A program made the position numbers and the translations under genes. From JBKPCD01 sp046727175 (GTDB lineage: Bacteria > Acidobacteriota > Vicinamibacteria > Vicinamibacterales > 2-12-FULL-66-21), in the NCBI GenBank assembly GCA_046727175.1, contig JBKPCD010000283.1, positions 1 to 16,374 on the forward strand: a stretch of 16,374 nt of DNA, given 5' to 3'. Positions 7,094-13,914 of the stretch are shown piece by piece; positions within the stretch are counted from its first letter, which is position 1; every line of letters begins with the position of its first letter. The notes under the pieces were generated by a model. The model did not search any database. It was not told the origin of the DNA and saw only the letters and a program-made list of their open reading frames with translations.

Positions 7094-7195
7094 TCATGAC
7101 GACTCGCTGGGCTCGGTGAGTTCGATCCCGCCGAACAGGAGACTACACAGAACACGCGCGAGCGCGACGGATGCACCGAAGCCGATCGCGAGACA
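7094..7195 (-). pseudogene. decayed C-terminal fragment of an ADOP/MacB-like permease
   Basis: Between the PEP-CTERM stop and the TPR gene, one minus-strand frame reads a membrane segment (LAIGFGASVALARV, then LCSLLFGGIELTEP) that ends at TGA 7094-7096. It lines up with the last-helix region of the ADOP proteins nearby: LAVGGAVTMFVAR followed by LLFGVQPLDP in the 8106-10748 gene, and STLFEISATDP in the 10752-13385 gene. The AR-x5-LLFG spacing and the final acidic-Pro pair are the informative matches. No start codon, no upstream permease body and no PARRAxxxDP ending are present, so it cannot encode a functional protein. The match is short (about 30 residues), and I could not run an alignment, so coincidence in a GC-rich sequence is possible. 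If real, it records deletion of an earlier permease. Confidence 0.4.
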
Positions 7196-7222
7196 ACGTC
7201 GGCCCGGCTTGCGGTCGGGAAG

Positions 7223-7867
7223 TTACTCGAGGCGTCGACGTCGCCGAGCGGCCAAACCGGCGCCAATGCCCAGCCCGAGGAGCGACAATGTTGCAGGCTC
7301 CGGGATCGGTGCGGAGGACTGATACCTCAGGTCGTCAAGTGTGTAGGTGAACCCGTTGGCCGGCCCGATCGTGACCGACGTGAACGGCAGCGTCGAAGAA
7401 AACCCGACGAATTGCCCGGTAGTGGCACCCGGGAATGGATTGAGGAAGCTGGCCGCAACATCGCCGAGATTATTGGTGGCGGTATAGGCACCGTTCGTCA
7501 TCGCAAACGTGTTGATTGAAATCCCAAACCCGCTCAGAGGCAACCCGAACGAGAACGTGATGGTATCGTTGCCGCCAAAAAACCCAACGGCGGTGTCGCC
7601 CAAAGTGTTCGGTGCGCTCAGGGAAAGGAAACCAGACGTCACCAACGCGTTACCAGCACTCGAGTTGTAGGTGATCCCGGCCGTCGTCGAGCCATCTGGG
7701 AATGTGGTGCCTGCCGGGTAGCTGTCCCAATTCTCGACCGTGGCTCCAGGGAAGGCCGCAGCGAACGCCGCCCGTGAGGCAAACGTCATGATTGCCGCCT
7801 CGGGCTGGGCAACGATCCCGAACAGGATCCCGGTCACCAGGACGCTGATGATCAGTAGCCTTCGCAT
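7223..7867 (-). CDS. PEP-CTERM sorting domain-containing exported protein
   Basis: 214 residues. ATG 7867 is the correct start because GGAGG (complement of 7875-7879) lies 7 bases upstream and a signal peptide follows (MRRLLIISVLVTGILFGIVA). The open frame extends further upstream, but that part is non-coding in character. The mature body is Gly/Thr/Ser/Asn-rich beta-strand sequence with few charges (FPDGSTTAGITYNSSAGN; FTYTLDDLRY), typical of extracellular beta-sandwich proteins. The C-terminus has PIPEP, a hydrophobic helix (ATLSLLGLGIGAGLAA) and an RRRRR cluster, the complete PEP-CTERM signal recognised by exosortase (EpsH/XrtA type). The protein should be inserted in the membrane, processed and exported, often with exopolysaccharide. 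No exosortase or EPS gene is in the window, as is common for these scattered substrates. Function beyond sorting is unknown. Confidence 0.9.
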   Translation of the reverse strand: MRRLLIISVLVTGILFGIVAQPEAAIMTFASRAAFAAAFPGATVENWDSYPAGTTFPDGSTTAGITYNSSAGNALVTSGFLSLSAPNTLGDTAVGFFGGNDTITFSFGLPLSGFGISINTFAMTNGAYTATNNLGDVAASFLNPFPGATTGQFVGFSSTLPFTSVTIGPANGFTYTLDDLRYQSSAPIPEPATLSLLGLGIGAGLAARRRRRLE

Positions 7868-7874
7868 ACACACA

Positions 7875-7879
7875 CCTCC
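7875..7879 (-). promoter_or_regulatory. ribosome binding site of the PEP-CTERM gene
   Basis: GGAGG on the minus strand, 7 bases before ATG 7867. It sets the start well inside a longer open frame and is the best Shine-Dalgarno in the window. Confidence 0.8.
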
Positions 7880-8105
7880 ATCGGGCGGAGTTGAACAGCG
7901 CCTGGCAACTTGTGTGCGGAACTCTACCATGGTCCTGGCACTGACGGTGCTCGTGGTGACTATCGGAATGACACGCCTGTTGGCGGCCGTGCGAATGCAC
8001 GGGTCGAAGGGGACCAGCAGGCCGACTTCTTTCTGACAATTCATCTTGGTAAGGCTATTCCACAGGCAGCACGCCTGTCTGCGGGAGAGTGCGCTCGAGC
8101 TTATA
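7880..8105. other. intergenic region between the ADOP operon and the PEP-CTERM gene
   Basis: No gene is supported here. A small hairpin, ACAGGC (8062-8067), loop AGCAC, GCCTGT (8073-8078), lies 28 bp after the ADOP stop and could weakly end that transcript, but there is no U-run. Two sequences with sigma-54-like GG/GC spacing are present at 7915-7929 (minus) and 7936-7951 (plus). I see no good sigma-70 promoter. Confidence 0.5.
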
Positions 8106-10748
8106 TCAATCCAGCCGCAGTGCGGTAGCCGGATCGATCCGCGCCGCACGGCGCGCTGGTAGATACGCAGCGGCGAACGCGACCGCGGTGAGCGTCGCGG
8201 GGGCGAAGAGGAGCGTCGCGGGATCGAGCGGCTGGACTCCGAACAGCAGCGTCGTGACGAGTCGCGCGACGAACATTGTGACCGCGCCGCCGACAGCGAG
8301 GCCTGGTACAACCAGGCGGCACGTGTCCCCCAGCACCATCCGCGCGAGCACGCCCGGCGATGCGCCGAGCGCTGCGCGAACACCAATCTCCGCCGTCCGC
8401 TGCGTCACGGCGTAAGACATGATTCCGTAGAGCCCGACCGCCGCGAGAATGAGGGCGAGGAACGCGAACGCGCTCGCGACCAGCCCGACCAGGCGCTCCT
8501 GCGCAATCATCGCGTTGACATCCGCCTGGAACGGGCGGAGCCGGCTGACGAACACGTCGCGATCGACTCGCCGCGCTTCCTCGCTGGCTATGCGGCCGAT
8601 GTCAGCGATCGGCACGGAACCGCGGACGAAGAACGATCCTCCAGGCGCGGCTCGGTCGATCGGCAGATACGCGACGCGTCCGCCGCACGGTTGCTCACGG
8701 ACGCCATAGTGCCGGGCATCCCTGACGACGCCGATGACTTCATAACGCGAGCCAGGAGTGTTCAGATCGATCCAGCGGCCCACTGCGGGTTCGCCTTTGA
8801 AAAAATGACGTGCGAACGTGTCGTTCACGACTATCGAAAGAGGTTCGCCAACGTGATCGCTCGACGCAAACCCTCGTCCATCGATCACGTGCATTCCGAG
8901 CACATCGAAGAATCCTGGTCCGACACGCAGCAGCGCGACATCGCGCTCGTCAACCGGGACGCCGTCCGCCACGGGCCCGAGCGCCTTTCCAGCCCATCCG
9001 CCGACATCGTAAACCGGCTCTCGCGTGTAGGTGACACCCGTGACGCCGGGCAGCGAGTGCATCCGGTCGGCGACGCTGGCGTAGAGCGGCGCCTTCTTCT
9101 CCGGCGCGAAGCCGCTCGGGAACGAGAGATCGAACGTCGTGATGCCGTATGGCGCGAATCCGAGATCGGTCGTGCGCAGGTTCTCGAGCGTTCGTACCAT
9201 CAGCACCGCCACTACCAGCAGCGCGAGCGAGCCCGCAACCTGGACGACGATCAGACCCTTGCCGACGCCGAGCCGAACGACGGTTCGCGATGCGCGTGTC
9301 AGCGACGTCGTCGGTGTTCTCGCGGCCCGAAACGCAGGGACGGCGCCAACCGCCAGCGCAGACGCCAATGCGACGGCGATCGAGAAGAGGAGCGTCGTTG
9401 CGTTGGGCGTCAGATCGAGCGCGAACGGGATCTGCGGTGCGGGCAACAGCGCGATCAACGCGCGCGCGCCCCACCAGGCCAGCAGCACTCCACCTGTTGC
9501 GCCGGCCGCCCCAAGAAACGCACTCTCGGTGAGCAGTTGCCGCGCGAGGCGTCCGCGTCCTGCACCGATCGACAGCCGCACGGCGAACTCGCGCTCGCGG
9601 GCGCGCTGCCGCGCAAGCAGCAGGTTCGCGACGTTCGCGCACGACAGGACCAGGATGATCGCGACTGCCGCCATCAGGATCACGAGCGGCTTTCGATACG
9701 TCAGGCCGAGTGACGACAGGCCGGCCGCCGCACTGCGCAGCCGGATGCGTCGATCGCGGAACGCGCTTTTGGCGTACGCCGGCACGGTTTTCAGGAAGTG
9801 CTCCGCGAGATGGCGCCGGTAGACAACGTCCGCGTTCGCCTCGAGTTGACGTCTGTCCGCAGCCGGACTCACGCGGCCCATGACGCGGAGAATCATCGTG
9901 CCGGTCATCGACAACCATGCCGGCTGCATCCGCGCGGTGACAGGCAGCCACACATCAGTACGCGACTGTGCCTCCGTCCCATCGAAGCCGTCCGCAGCCA
10001 CACCGACGACAGTGAATGGCTTCTCGTCGATGTGGATGGTCTGACCGATGACGTCGGGAGACCCGCCGAACCTGCGCTGCCAGTACCCCTGGCTCAGCAC
10101 CGCCACCTCGTTTCCGCCCAGAGGCGAATCATCTTCGTCCCGCAACACGCGACCCGCCGCAGGGATCACGCCAAGCGCGCCGAAATAGTTCGACGATACC
10201 GCTTCGACCACGGCGCGTTCGGGAACGCCGCCACCGATCTTGATTCGCGGCATCCGCTGATCGATCAGCGCAAACGAATCGATACCGGGTGTCGTCGCGT
10301 CGCGCAGCTCCGTGAAGAGGCGATACGAGAAGTGGCTCGACTGATCTCCCGACGTGTTGTACGAAACGAACTGAACGAGAGTGTGCGGCTCCGCGATCGG
10401 AAGCGGCCGGAGCAGCGTCGCGTACAGAACGGTGAACACGGCGGTGTTGGCCCCGATGCCGAGCATCAACGACAGCACGATGGCGGACGACACGATTGGA
10501 TTCGCCCGCAGGCCGCGGCAGGCATACCGGACGTCCTGGACGAGGTCGTCCAGCCATCGCCACCGGTTCACATCGCGACACTGCTCCTTGATCGCTTCGA
10601 TGCCTCCGAACTCGGCGAGTGCGCGACAACGAGCATGGGCCTCCGTCAGCCCGGATCGGACGTAATCAGCCGTACGCCGCTCGATGTGATCGCGCAGCTC
10701 GGCATCGAGGCTGCGTTCCAAGTTGCTGCGACGCCAGAGCCAACTCAC
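8106..10748 (-). CDS. ADOP-type ABC transporter permease (second of tandem pair)
   Basis: 880 residues. The N-terminal cytosolic stretch (DAELRDHIERRTADYVRSGL, then ALAEFGGIEAIKEQCRD) is the region seen only in acidobacterial duplicated orphan permeases. The first transmembrane helix is at about 87-110 (IVLSLMLGIGANTAVFTVLY). Two MacB-like periplasmic domains alternate with two FtsX-type membrane blocks, around 350-440 (ILVLSCANVANLLLARQRAR) and 755-875 (ILAAVGLYGIMSYAVTQRTA), and the protein ends YLPARRAARIDPATALRLD. Members are thought to work with an ABC ATPase in MacB-like export or mechanotransmission, but no ATPase gene is nearby. The start is GTG 10748: AGGAG lies 6 bases upstream inside the end of the preceding gene, whose stop is 3 bp away, so translation is coupled. 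Both halves look intact. The substrate is unknown. Confidence 0.93.
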   Translation of the reverse strand: MSWLWRRSNLERSLDAELRDHIERRTADYVRSGLTEAHARCRALAEFGGIEAIKEQCRDVNRWRWLDDLVQDVRYACRGLRANPIVSSAIVLSLMLGIGANTAVFTVLYATLLRPLPIAEPHTLVQFVSYNTSGDQSSHFSYRLFTELRDATTPGIDSFALIDQRMPRIKIGGGVPERAVVEAVSSNYFGALGVIPAAGRVLRDEDDSPLGGNEVAVLSQGYWQRRFGGSPDVIGQTIHIDEKPFTVVGVAADGFDGTEAQSRTDVWLPVTARMQPAWLSMTGTMILRVMGRVSPAADRRQLEANADVVYRRHLAEHFLKTVPAYAKSAFRDRRIRLRSAAAGLSSLGLTYRKPLVILMAAVAIILVLSCANVANLLLARQRAREREFAVRLSIGAGRGRLARQLLTESAFLGAAGATGGVLLAWWGARALIALLPAPQIPFALDLTPNATTLLFSIAVALASALAVGAVPAFRAARTPTTSLTRASRTVVRLGVGKGLIVVQVAGSLALLVVAVLMVRTLENLRTTDLGFAPYGITTFDLSFPSGFAPEKKAPLYASVADRMHSLPGVTGVTYTREPVYDVGGWAGKALGPVADGVPVDERDVALLRVGPGFFDVLGMHVIDGRGFASSDHVGEPLSIVVNDTFARHFFKGEPAVGRWIDLNTPGSRYEVIGVVRDARHYGVREQPCGGRVAYLPIDRAAPGGSFFVRGSVPIADIGRIASEEARRVDRDVFVSRLRPFQADVNAMIAQERLVGLVASAFAFLALILAAVGLYGIMSYAVTQRTAEIGVRAALGASPGVLARMVLGDTCRLVVPGLAVGGAVTMFVARLVTTLLFGVQPLDPATLLFAPATLTAVAFAAAYLPARRAARIDPATALRLD

Positions 10749-10751
10749 GGG

Positions 10752-13385
10752 TTACTCCTGTCGCAGCGCAATCAGCGGATCGGTTCGAGCCGCGCGGCTC
10801 GACGGCAGCCAGGCCGCGACGATCGCGATTGCGCCGAGGAGAACGGCGCAGCCTGCGTAGGTCCACGGATCGGTCGCGGAAATCTCGAACAGCGTGCTGC
10901 GGAGGACCCTGCTTCCCGCACGGGCGAGCGGCAGCCCGATCAGCAGGCCGCCGAGCACGGGACCGAGCGCACTCTTCAGCAACAGGCGCGTGATCGATGC
11001 GCGATTCGCACCGAGCGACAGGCGCACGCCCAGCTCGCGCGTGCGTCGCGCGACGCGATACGCCAGCGTGCCGTACACGCCGATTGCCATCAGGACGAGC
11101 GACACCAGGCCGAAGAAGGTCGAAATCGAGAACAGGAGACGCTCCGTGGCAATGCTGGCGTCGAATTGGGAGTCGAGAGACGTGAGCGCCCCGGTTGGCA
11201 GCGTCGGTGCGGCCTGACGCAACTCATGTCGGACCAGATCGGGCAGCGCCGCTGTTGAGCCGTCGGTCCGAAGCGCGAGCGTGAGGGCCTGCCATGCCTT
11301 CGGTTCCTGCCGGTACGGTCGATACACAAGGTGGGGCCTGGGACTGGTTCCGCGGTGGAAGCCGACGTCCTTTGCTATCCCGATGATCTCCACGAGTTCG
11401 TTCGAGACCTGCAGTCGGCCGCCCACCGCATCTCCTTGCGGGAAATACCATCTCGCGAGGGACTCGCTGACGATCGCGGCTGGCGACGACCGCGCGTTCT
11501 CGTCGTTGCGGAAGTCACGACCGCCGAGCAGCGGAATGCCCATGGTCTCGAAGAACCGCGGACCAACGAAGTTGAAATGGGCCGGAGGGTCCTGCGTTCT
11601 GCGCGTCTCTCCGGGCAGCGACACACTCGAGATCCACGAGAAGCCGCTGAGCGGCGTGTCCATGGACAGGGTGACGGATTGGACGCCCGGCAGACCAGTG
11701 AACCGCGAGTAGAGCTCCTGATACAGGCTGACGCCGCGATCGCCCGTGTATCCGGCCAGTCCCGGCTGGACGTTCACCAGCAGGACGTGATCCTTGCGAA
11801 ATCCGAGGTCGGCCTGATGAAGCCGCGCAAGGCTTCGCGCGAACAATCCCGTGCCGACGATCAGCACGAGCGACAGGGCCGTCTGTGCCGCGACGAGCAC
11901 ACCTTCCCGGCGTCTTCGAATCGTTGTCGTGCGCGCGATCGTCTGGAGCTGAGGGAGCAGGTCGACTGACGATCCGCGCAGCGCCGGCAGCGCGCCGAAA
12001 AGGAGCGCCGTGACGACGCCGAGACCGGCAGTGAACCCGATCAGCCTGAGATCGGGTGCGACGTCCAGCGCAATCGGTGCACGGCCCGCGGAGAGCAGCC
12101 GCACGATCGCATTGCTGCCCCAGAACGCGAGCCCCAGCCCTCCAGCGGCGCCGATTGCCGAAAGAACCAGTGCTTCGGTGACGAGCTGTCTCACGAGCCT
12201 GGACCGGCTCGCGCCGAGCGCTTGCCTCAACGCAATCTCGTGCGCACGCGCCTGGTTGCGGGCAAGGAGCAGGCTCGCGAGGTTCGCGCATGCAACGAGG
12301 AGTAGAAGGCCGACCGCGCCGAGCAGCAAACGAAGCGGCAGCGAGTACTGCCGCCGGAGATCGTTGATGCCCTGTGCGCCCGGCAGCAGCTCCAGGCGCG
12401 ACGGCGGCGTTCCGGATTTCGATTCGCTGCGTTGGTGTTGTTGCCACCGTCGCTGAAGGTCTGCGTTGGCCTGCTCGAACGAAGCGTCCTGCTGCAGACG
12501 TCCGATCACCCACAGCCAGCGGGCGGTGCGGGAGGTGAGCAGCGGCGCCGAGGGAATCACGACGGGCTGGAACGTGAGCGGCATCATGATGTCGGCAACC
12601 TGTCCGCGCTCGAAGCCGTGAAACTCCCGTGGCGTCACGCCGACGACGGAGAAGGGCTGACGTTGGATTTCGAGCACCCGTCCGATGACGGAGGGATCGC
12701 CTCCGAAGTGACGTCGCCAGAACTCGTGGCTGATGACGACGGCAGCCTGGCCACTCCGCGCGCCTTCATCCGATTCGTTCAGGAGCCGACCGAGTTGGGC
12801 CCGGCCGCCGATCACGGCCGAGCACCCGCTCGACGTGAGCTGACCGCGGGCGAACTGCGGCCCGTTGCTCGTCGTGACGACGAATCGCGGCCAGGGTCGA
12901 AACCCACACAGGCCGGCGATCGTCGTGCTCTGTCGAAGCGCCTCGAACTGCGGCAGCGAAAACGAGAGCACCTGTCGCGACTCCTGATTCTCGGTAATCA
13001 GGATCAATCGGTCCGGCGAAACCAGCGGCATCGTGCGAAGGAGCACCGCATCGACGAGGCTGAAGATCGCGACGTTCGCGCCGATGCCGAGCGCAAGGGA
13101 GAGGATGGCGACGGCCGTGAAGACAGGACTCTCGGTCGACAATCGCAGCGCATATCGGACGTCGCGTCCGACGTCGTCGAGCCAGCGCATGCCGCGCGAC
13201 TGACGACATTGTTCCTTGATCGTCTCGACGCCGCCGAACGCGGCACGCGCCATCCGTCTCGCTTCGCGGCTGCCGACGCCTGAGGCGACGAGGTCCGCCG
13301 CGTGACGCTCGATGTGGTCGCGCAGCTCGGCTTCGAGCTCCCGATCGAGCCGTTTGCGGCGCCAGAGTCTCGCGAGCCACGTCAT
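10752..13385 (-). CDS. ADOP-type ABC transporter permease (first of tandem pair)
   Basis: 877 residues with the same architecture as its neighbour. The N-terminal ADOP region is LEAELRDHIERHAADLVASG followed by AAFGGVETIKEQCR; the first membrane helix is AVAILSLALGIGANVAIFSL. A MacB-type periplasmic domain follows, then an FtsX block (LLLLVACANLASLLLARNQA; LRQALGASRSRLVRQL), a second periplasmic domain and a final FtsX block (LMAIGVYGTLAYRVARRTRE), ending SSRAARTDPLIALRQE. ATG 13385 overlaps the PadR stop as ATGA, so it is translationally coupled to its regulator. The two ADOPs have diverged strongly while keeping family motifs, so this is an old pair and not a recent tandem copy. The neighbours contain no ATPase. 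Membrane export or signalling is inferred from MacB/FtsX relatives. Confidence 0.93.
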   Translation of the reverse strand: MTWLARLWRRKRLDRELEAELRDHIERHAADLVASGVGSREARRMARAAFGGVETIKEQCRQSRGMRWLDDVGRDVRYALRLSTESPVFTAVAILSLALGIGANVAIFSLVDAVLLRTMPLVSPDRLILITENQESRQVLSFSLPQFEALRQSTTIAGLCGFRPWPRFVVTTSNGPQFARGQLTSSGCSAVIGGRAQLGRLLNESDEGARSGQAAVVISHEFWRRHFGGDPSVIGRVLEIQRQPFSVVGVTPREFHGFERGQVADIMMPLTFQPVVIPSAPLLTSRTARWLWVIGRLQQDASFEQANADLQRRWQQHQRSESKSGTPPSRLELLPGAQGINDLRRQYSLPLRLLLGAVGLLLLVACANLASLLLARNQARAHEIALRQALGASRSRLVRQLVTEALVLSAIGAAGGLGLAFWGSNAIVRLLSAGRAPIALDVAPDLRLIGFTAGLGVVTALLFGALPALRGSSVDLLPQLQTIARTTTIRRRREGVLVAAQTALSLVLIVGTGLFARSLARLHQADLGFRKDHVLLVNVQPGLAGYTGDRGVSLYQELYSRFTGLPGVQSVTLSMDTPLSGFSWISSVSLPGETRRTQDPPAHFNFVGPRFFETMGIPLLGGRDFRNDENARSSPAAIVSESLARWYFPQGDAVGGRLQVSNELVEIIGIAKDVGFHRGTSPRPHLVYRPYRQEPKAWQALTLALRTDGSTAALPDLVRHELRQAAPTLPTGALTSLDSQFDASIATERLLFSISTFFGLVSLVLMAIGVYGTLAYRVARRTRELGVRLSLGANRASITRLLLKSALGPVLGGLLIGLPLARAGSRVLRSTLFEISATDPWTYAGCAVLLGAIAIVAAWLPSSRAARTDPLIALRQE

Positions 13386-13729
13386 GTCGCGTCCCCCTCA
13401 GCCGTCTTCAGAATCAGACCGACGGCTTCGGTCAGCCGGTGCCAGCTCGCCGTCTCGCGCTCCATGTGCGCGCGCCCCTTCTTCGTGAGGCGGTAGAACT
13501 TCGCGTCGCGCCCGGTGTCCGACAGCTTCCACTCAGCAGTCAGATAGCCGCGGTTCTCCAGCCGGTGCAGCGCGGGATACAGCGTGCCTTGCTGCACCTG
13601 GACGACGTCACGCGAGATCTGCTGAAGCCGTTGCGCGATCGCGTAGCCGTGAAGCGGACCGAGAGCGGCCACCTTGAGGATGAGGAGGTCCAGCGTGCCC
13701 TGCGGAAGATCGGACTTTGGTGTGGTCAT
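13382..13729 (-). CDS. PadR-family transcriptional regulator of the ADOP operon
   Basis: 115 residues. The PadR winged helix is clear: a LPQGTLDLLILKVAALGPLH start, HGYAIAQRLQQ helix, QQGTLYPALHRLENRGYLTA recognition helix and turn, and a KFYRLTKKGR wing. A short C-terminal helix with SWHRLTEAVGLIL provides dimerisation, as in the short PadR-s2 class. ATG 13729 is chosen because homology begins at TTPKSDLPQGTLDLL; the extra 15 upstream codons would run through the promoter palindrome. AAGG lies 3-4 bases before ATG. The gene ends in ATGA shared with the first ADOP gene, the usual arrangement for PadR-ADOP operons. It probably represses its own operon through the 13730-13779 palindrome; the effector is unknown. 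Confidence 0.92.
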   Translation of the reverse strand: MTTPKSDLPQGTLDLLILKVAALGPLHGYAIAQRLQQISRDVVQVQQGTLYPALHRLENRGYLTAEWKLSDTGRDAKFYRLTKKGRAHMERETASWHRLTEAVGLILKTAEGDAT

Positions 13730-13779
13730 ATGCCTTGATCTTCGACATATACACCATGAGGTGTCGAAGATCAAGGCAT
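13730..13779. promoter_or_regulatory. PadR operator: 18-bp inverted repeat spanning the promoter
   Basis: Perfect 18-bp arms (13730-13747 and 13762-13779, arm TGCCTTGATCTTCGACA plus one outer pair) flank 14 bp. A second small palindrome, ACACC (13751-13755), ATGA, GGTGT (13760-13764), is nested across the centre. PadR dimers bind dyads of this kind, and the site abuts the regulator's start codon, so autoregulation is likely. The outer dyad also spans the ribosome site region, so an RNA hairpin is conceivable only if transcription starts upstream of the palindrome. Confidence 0.7.
13746..13774 (-). promoter_or_regulatory. sigma-70-like promoter of the padR-ADOP-ADOP operon
   Basis: On the minus strand TTGATC (complement of 13769-13774) and TATATG (complement of 13746-13751) are separated by exactly 17 bp. 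Each matches consensus at four of six positions. The start would be about 9-10 bases before ATG 13729, giving a very short leader. The -35 lies in one palindrome arm and the -10 at the edge of the other, so a bound repressor would cover both. Confidence 0.6.
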
Positions 13780-13786
13780 GAAGGGC

Positions 13787-13912
13787 GGCGGGGTCTGAAG
13801 ACCCCGCCCTACAGATCCGGACGCCGCCGCACCGAATTTCCCCGGGGTTTTCATTCAGACCCCGCTGGAGTTATCCGGTATCGAATGTGGCGCGGGGTCT
13901 TCAGACCCCGCG
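13787..13912. repeat. cluster of REP-like hairpins with TGAA/TTCA loops
   Basis: Three hairpins fill the gap between padR and the glycanase gene. The first has a 9-bp stem, 13787-13795 with 13800-13808, and loop TGAA. The last has a 9-bp stem, 13891-13899 with 13904-13912, and loop TTCA; their stems share the core CGGGGTC/GACCCCG in opposite orientation. Between them a degenerate unit (GGGGT at 13844-13848 with ACCCC at 13859-13863) looks like a worn copy. The last hairpin starts 2 bp after the glycanase stop. Loop sequences match the pair at 4219-4259. Intergenic DNA of 13780-13914 contains no gene. Confidence 0.75.
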
Positions 13913-13914
13913 GG

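Noticed and set aside
8062..8078. Hairpin ACAGGC-AGCAC-GCCTGT as a member of the TGAA/TTCA repeat family
   Set aside because: Its loop is five bases with a different sequence and its stem is only 6 bp; at best a weak terminator.
7868..8386. N-terminal extension of the PEP-CTERM frame up to 8386
   Set aside because: It runs into the end of the ADOP gene, lacks an RBS, and would place the clear signal peptide internally; ATG 7867 with GGAGG is better.
9798..11258. 486-codon plus-strand frame crossing both ADOP genes
   Set aside because: It spans the junction of two real minus-strand genes and has shadow composition with no recognisable domain.
13730..13774. 15-codon upstream extension of the PadR frame
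   Set aside because: It would translate through the promoter palindrome; PadR homology begins at ATG 13729.
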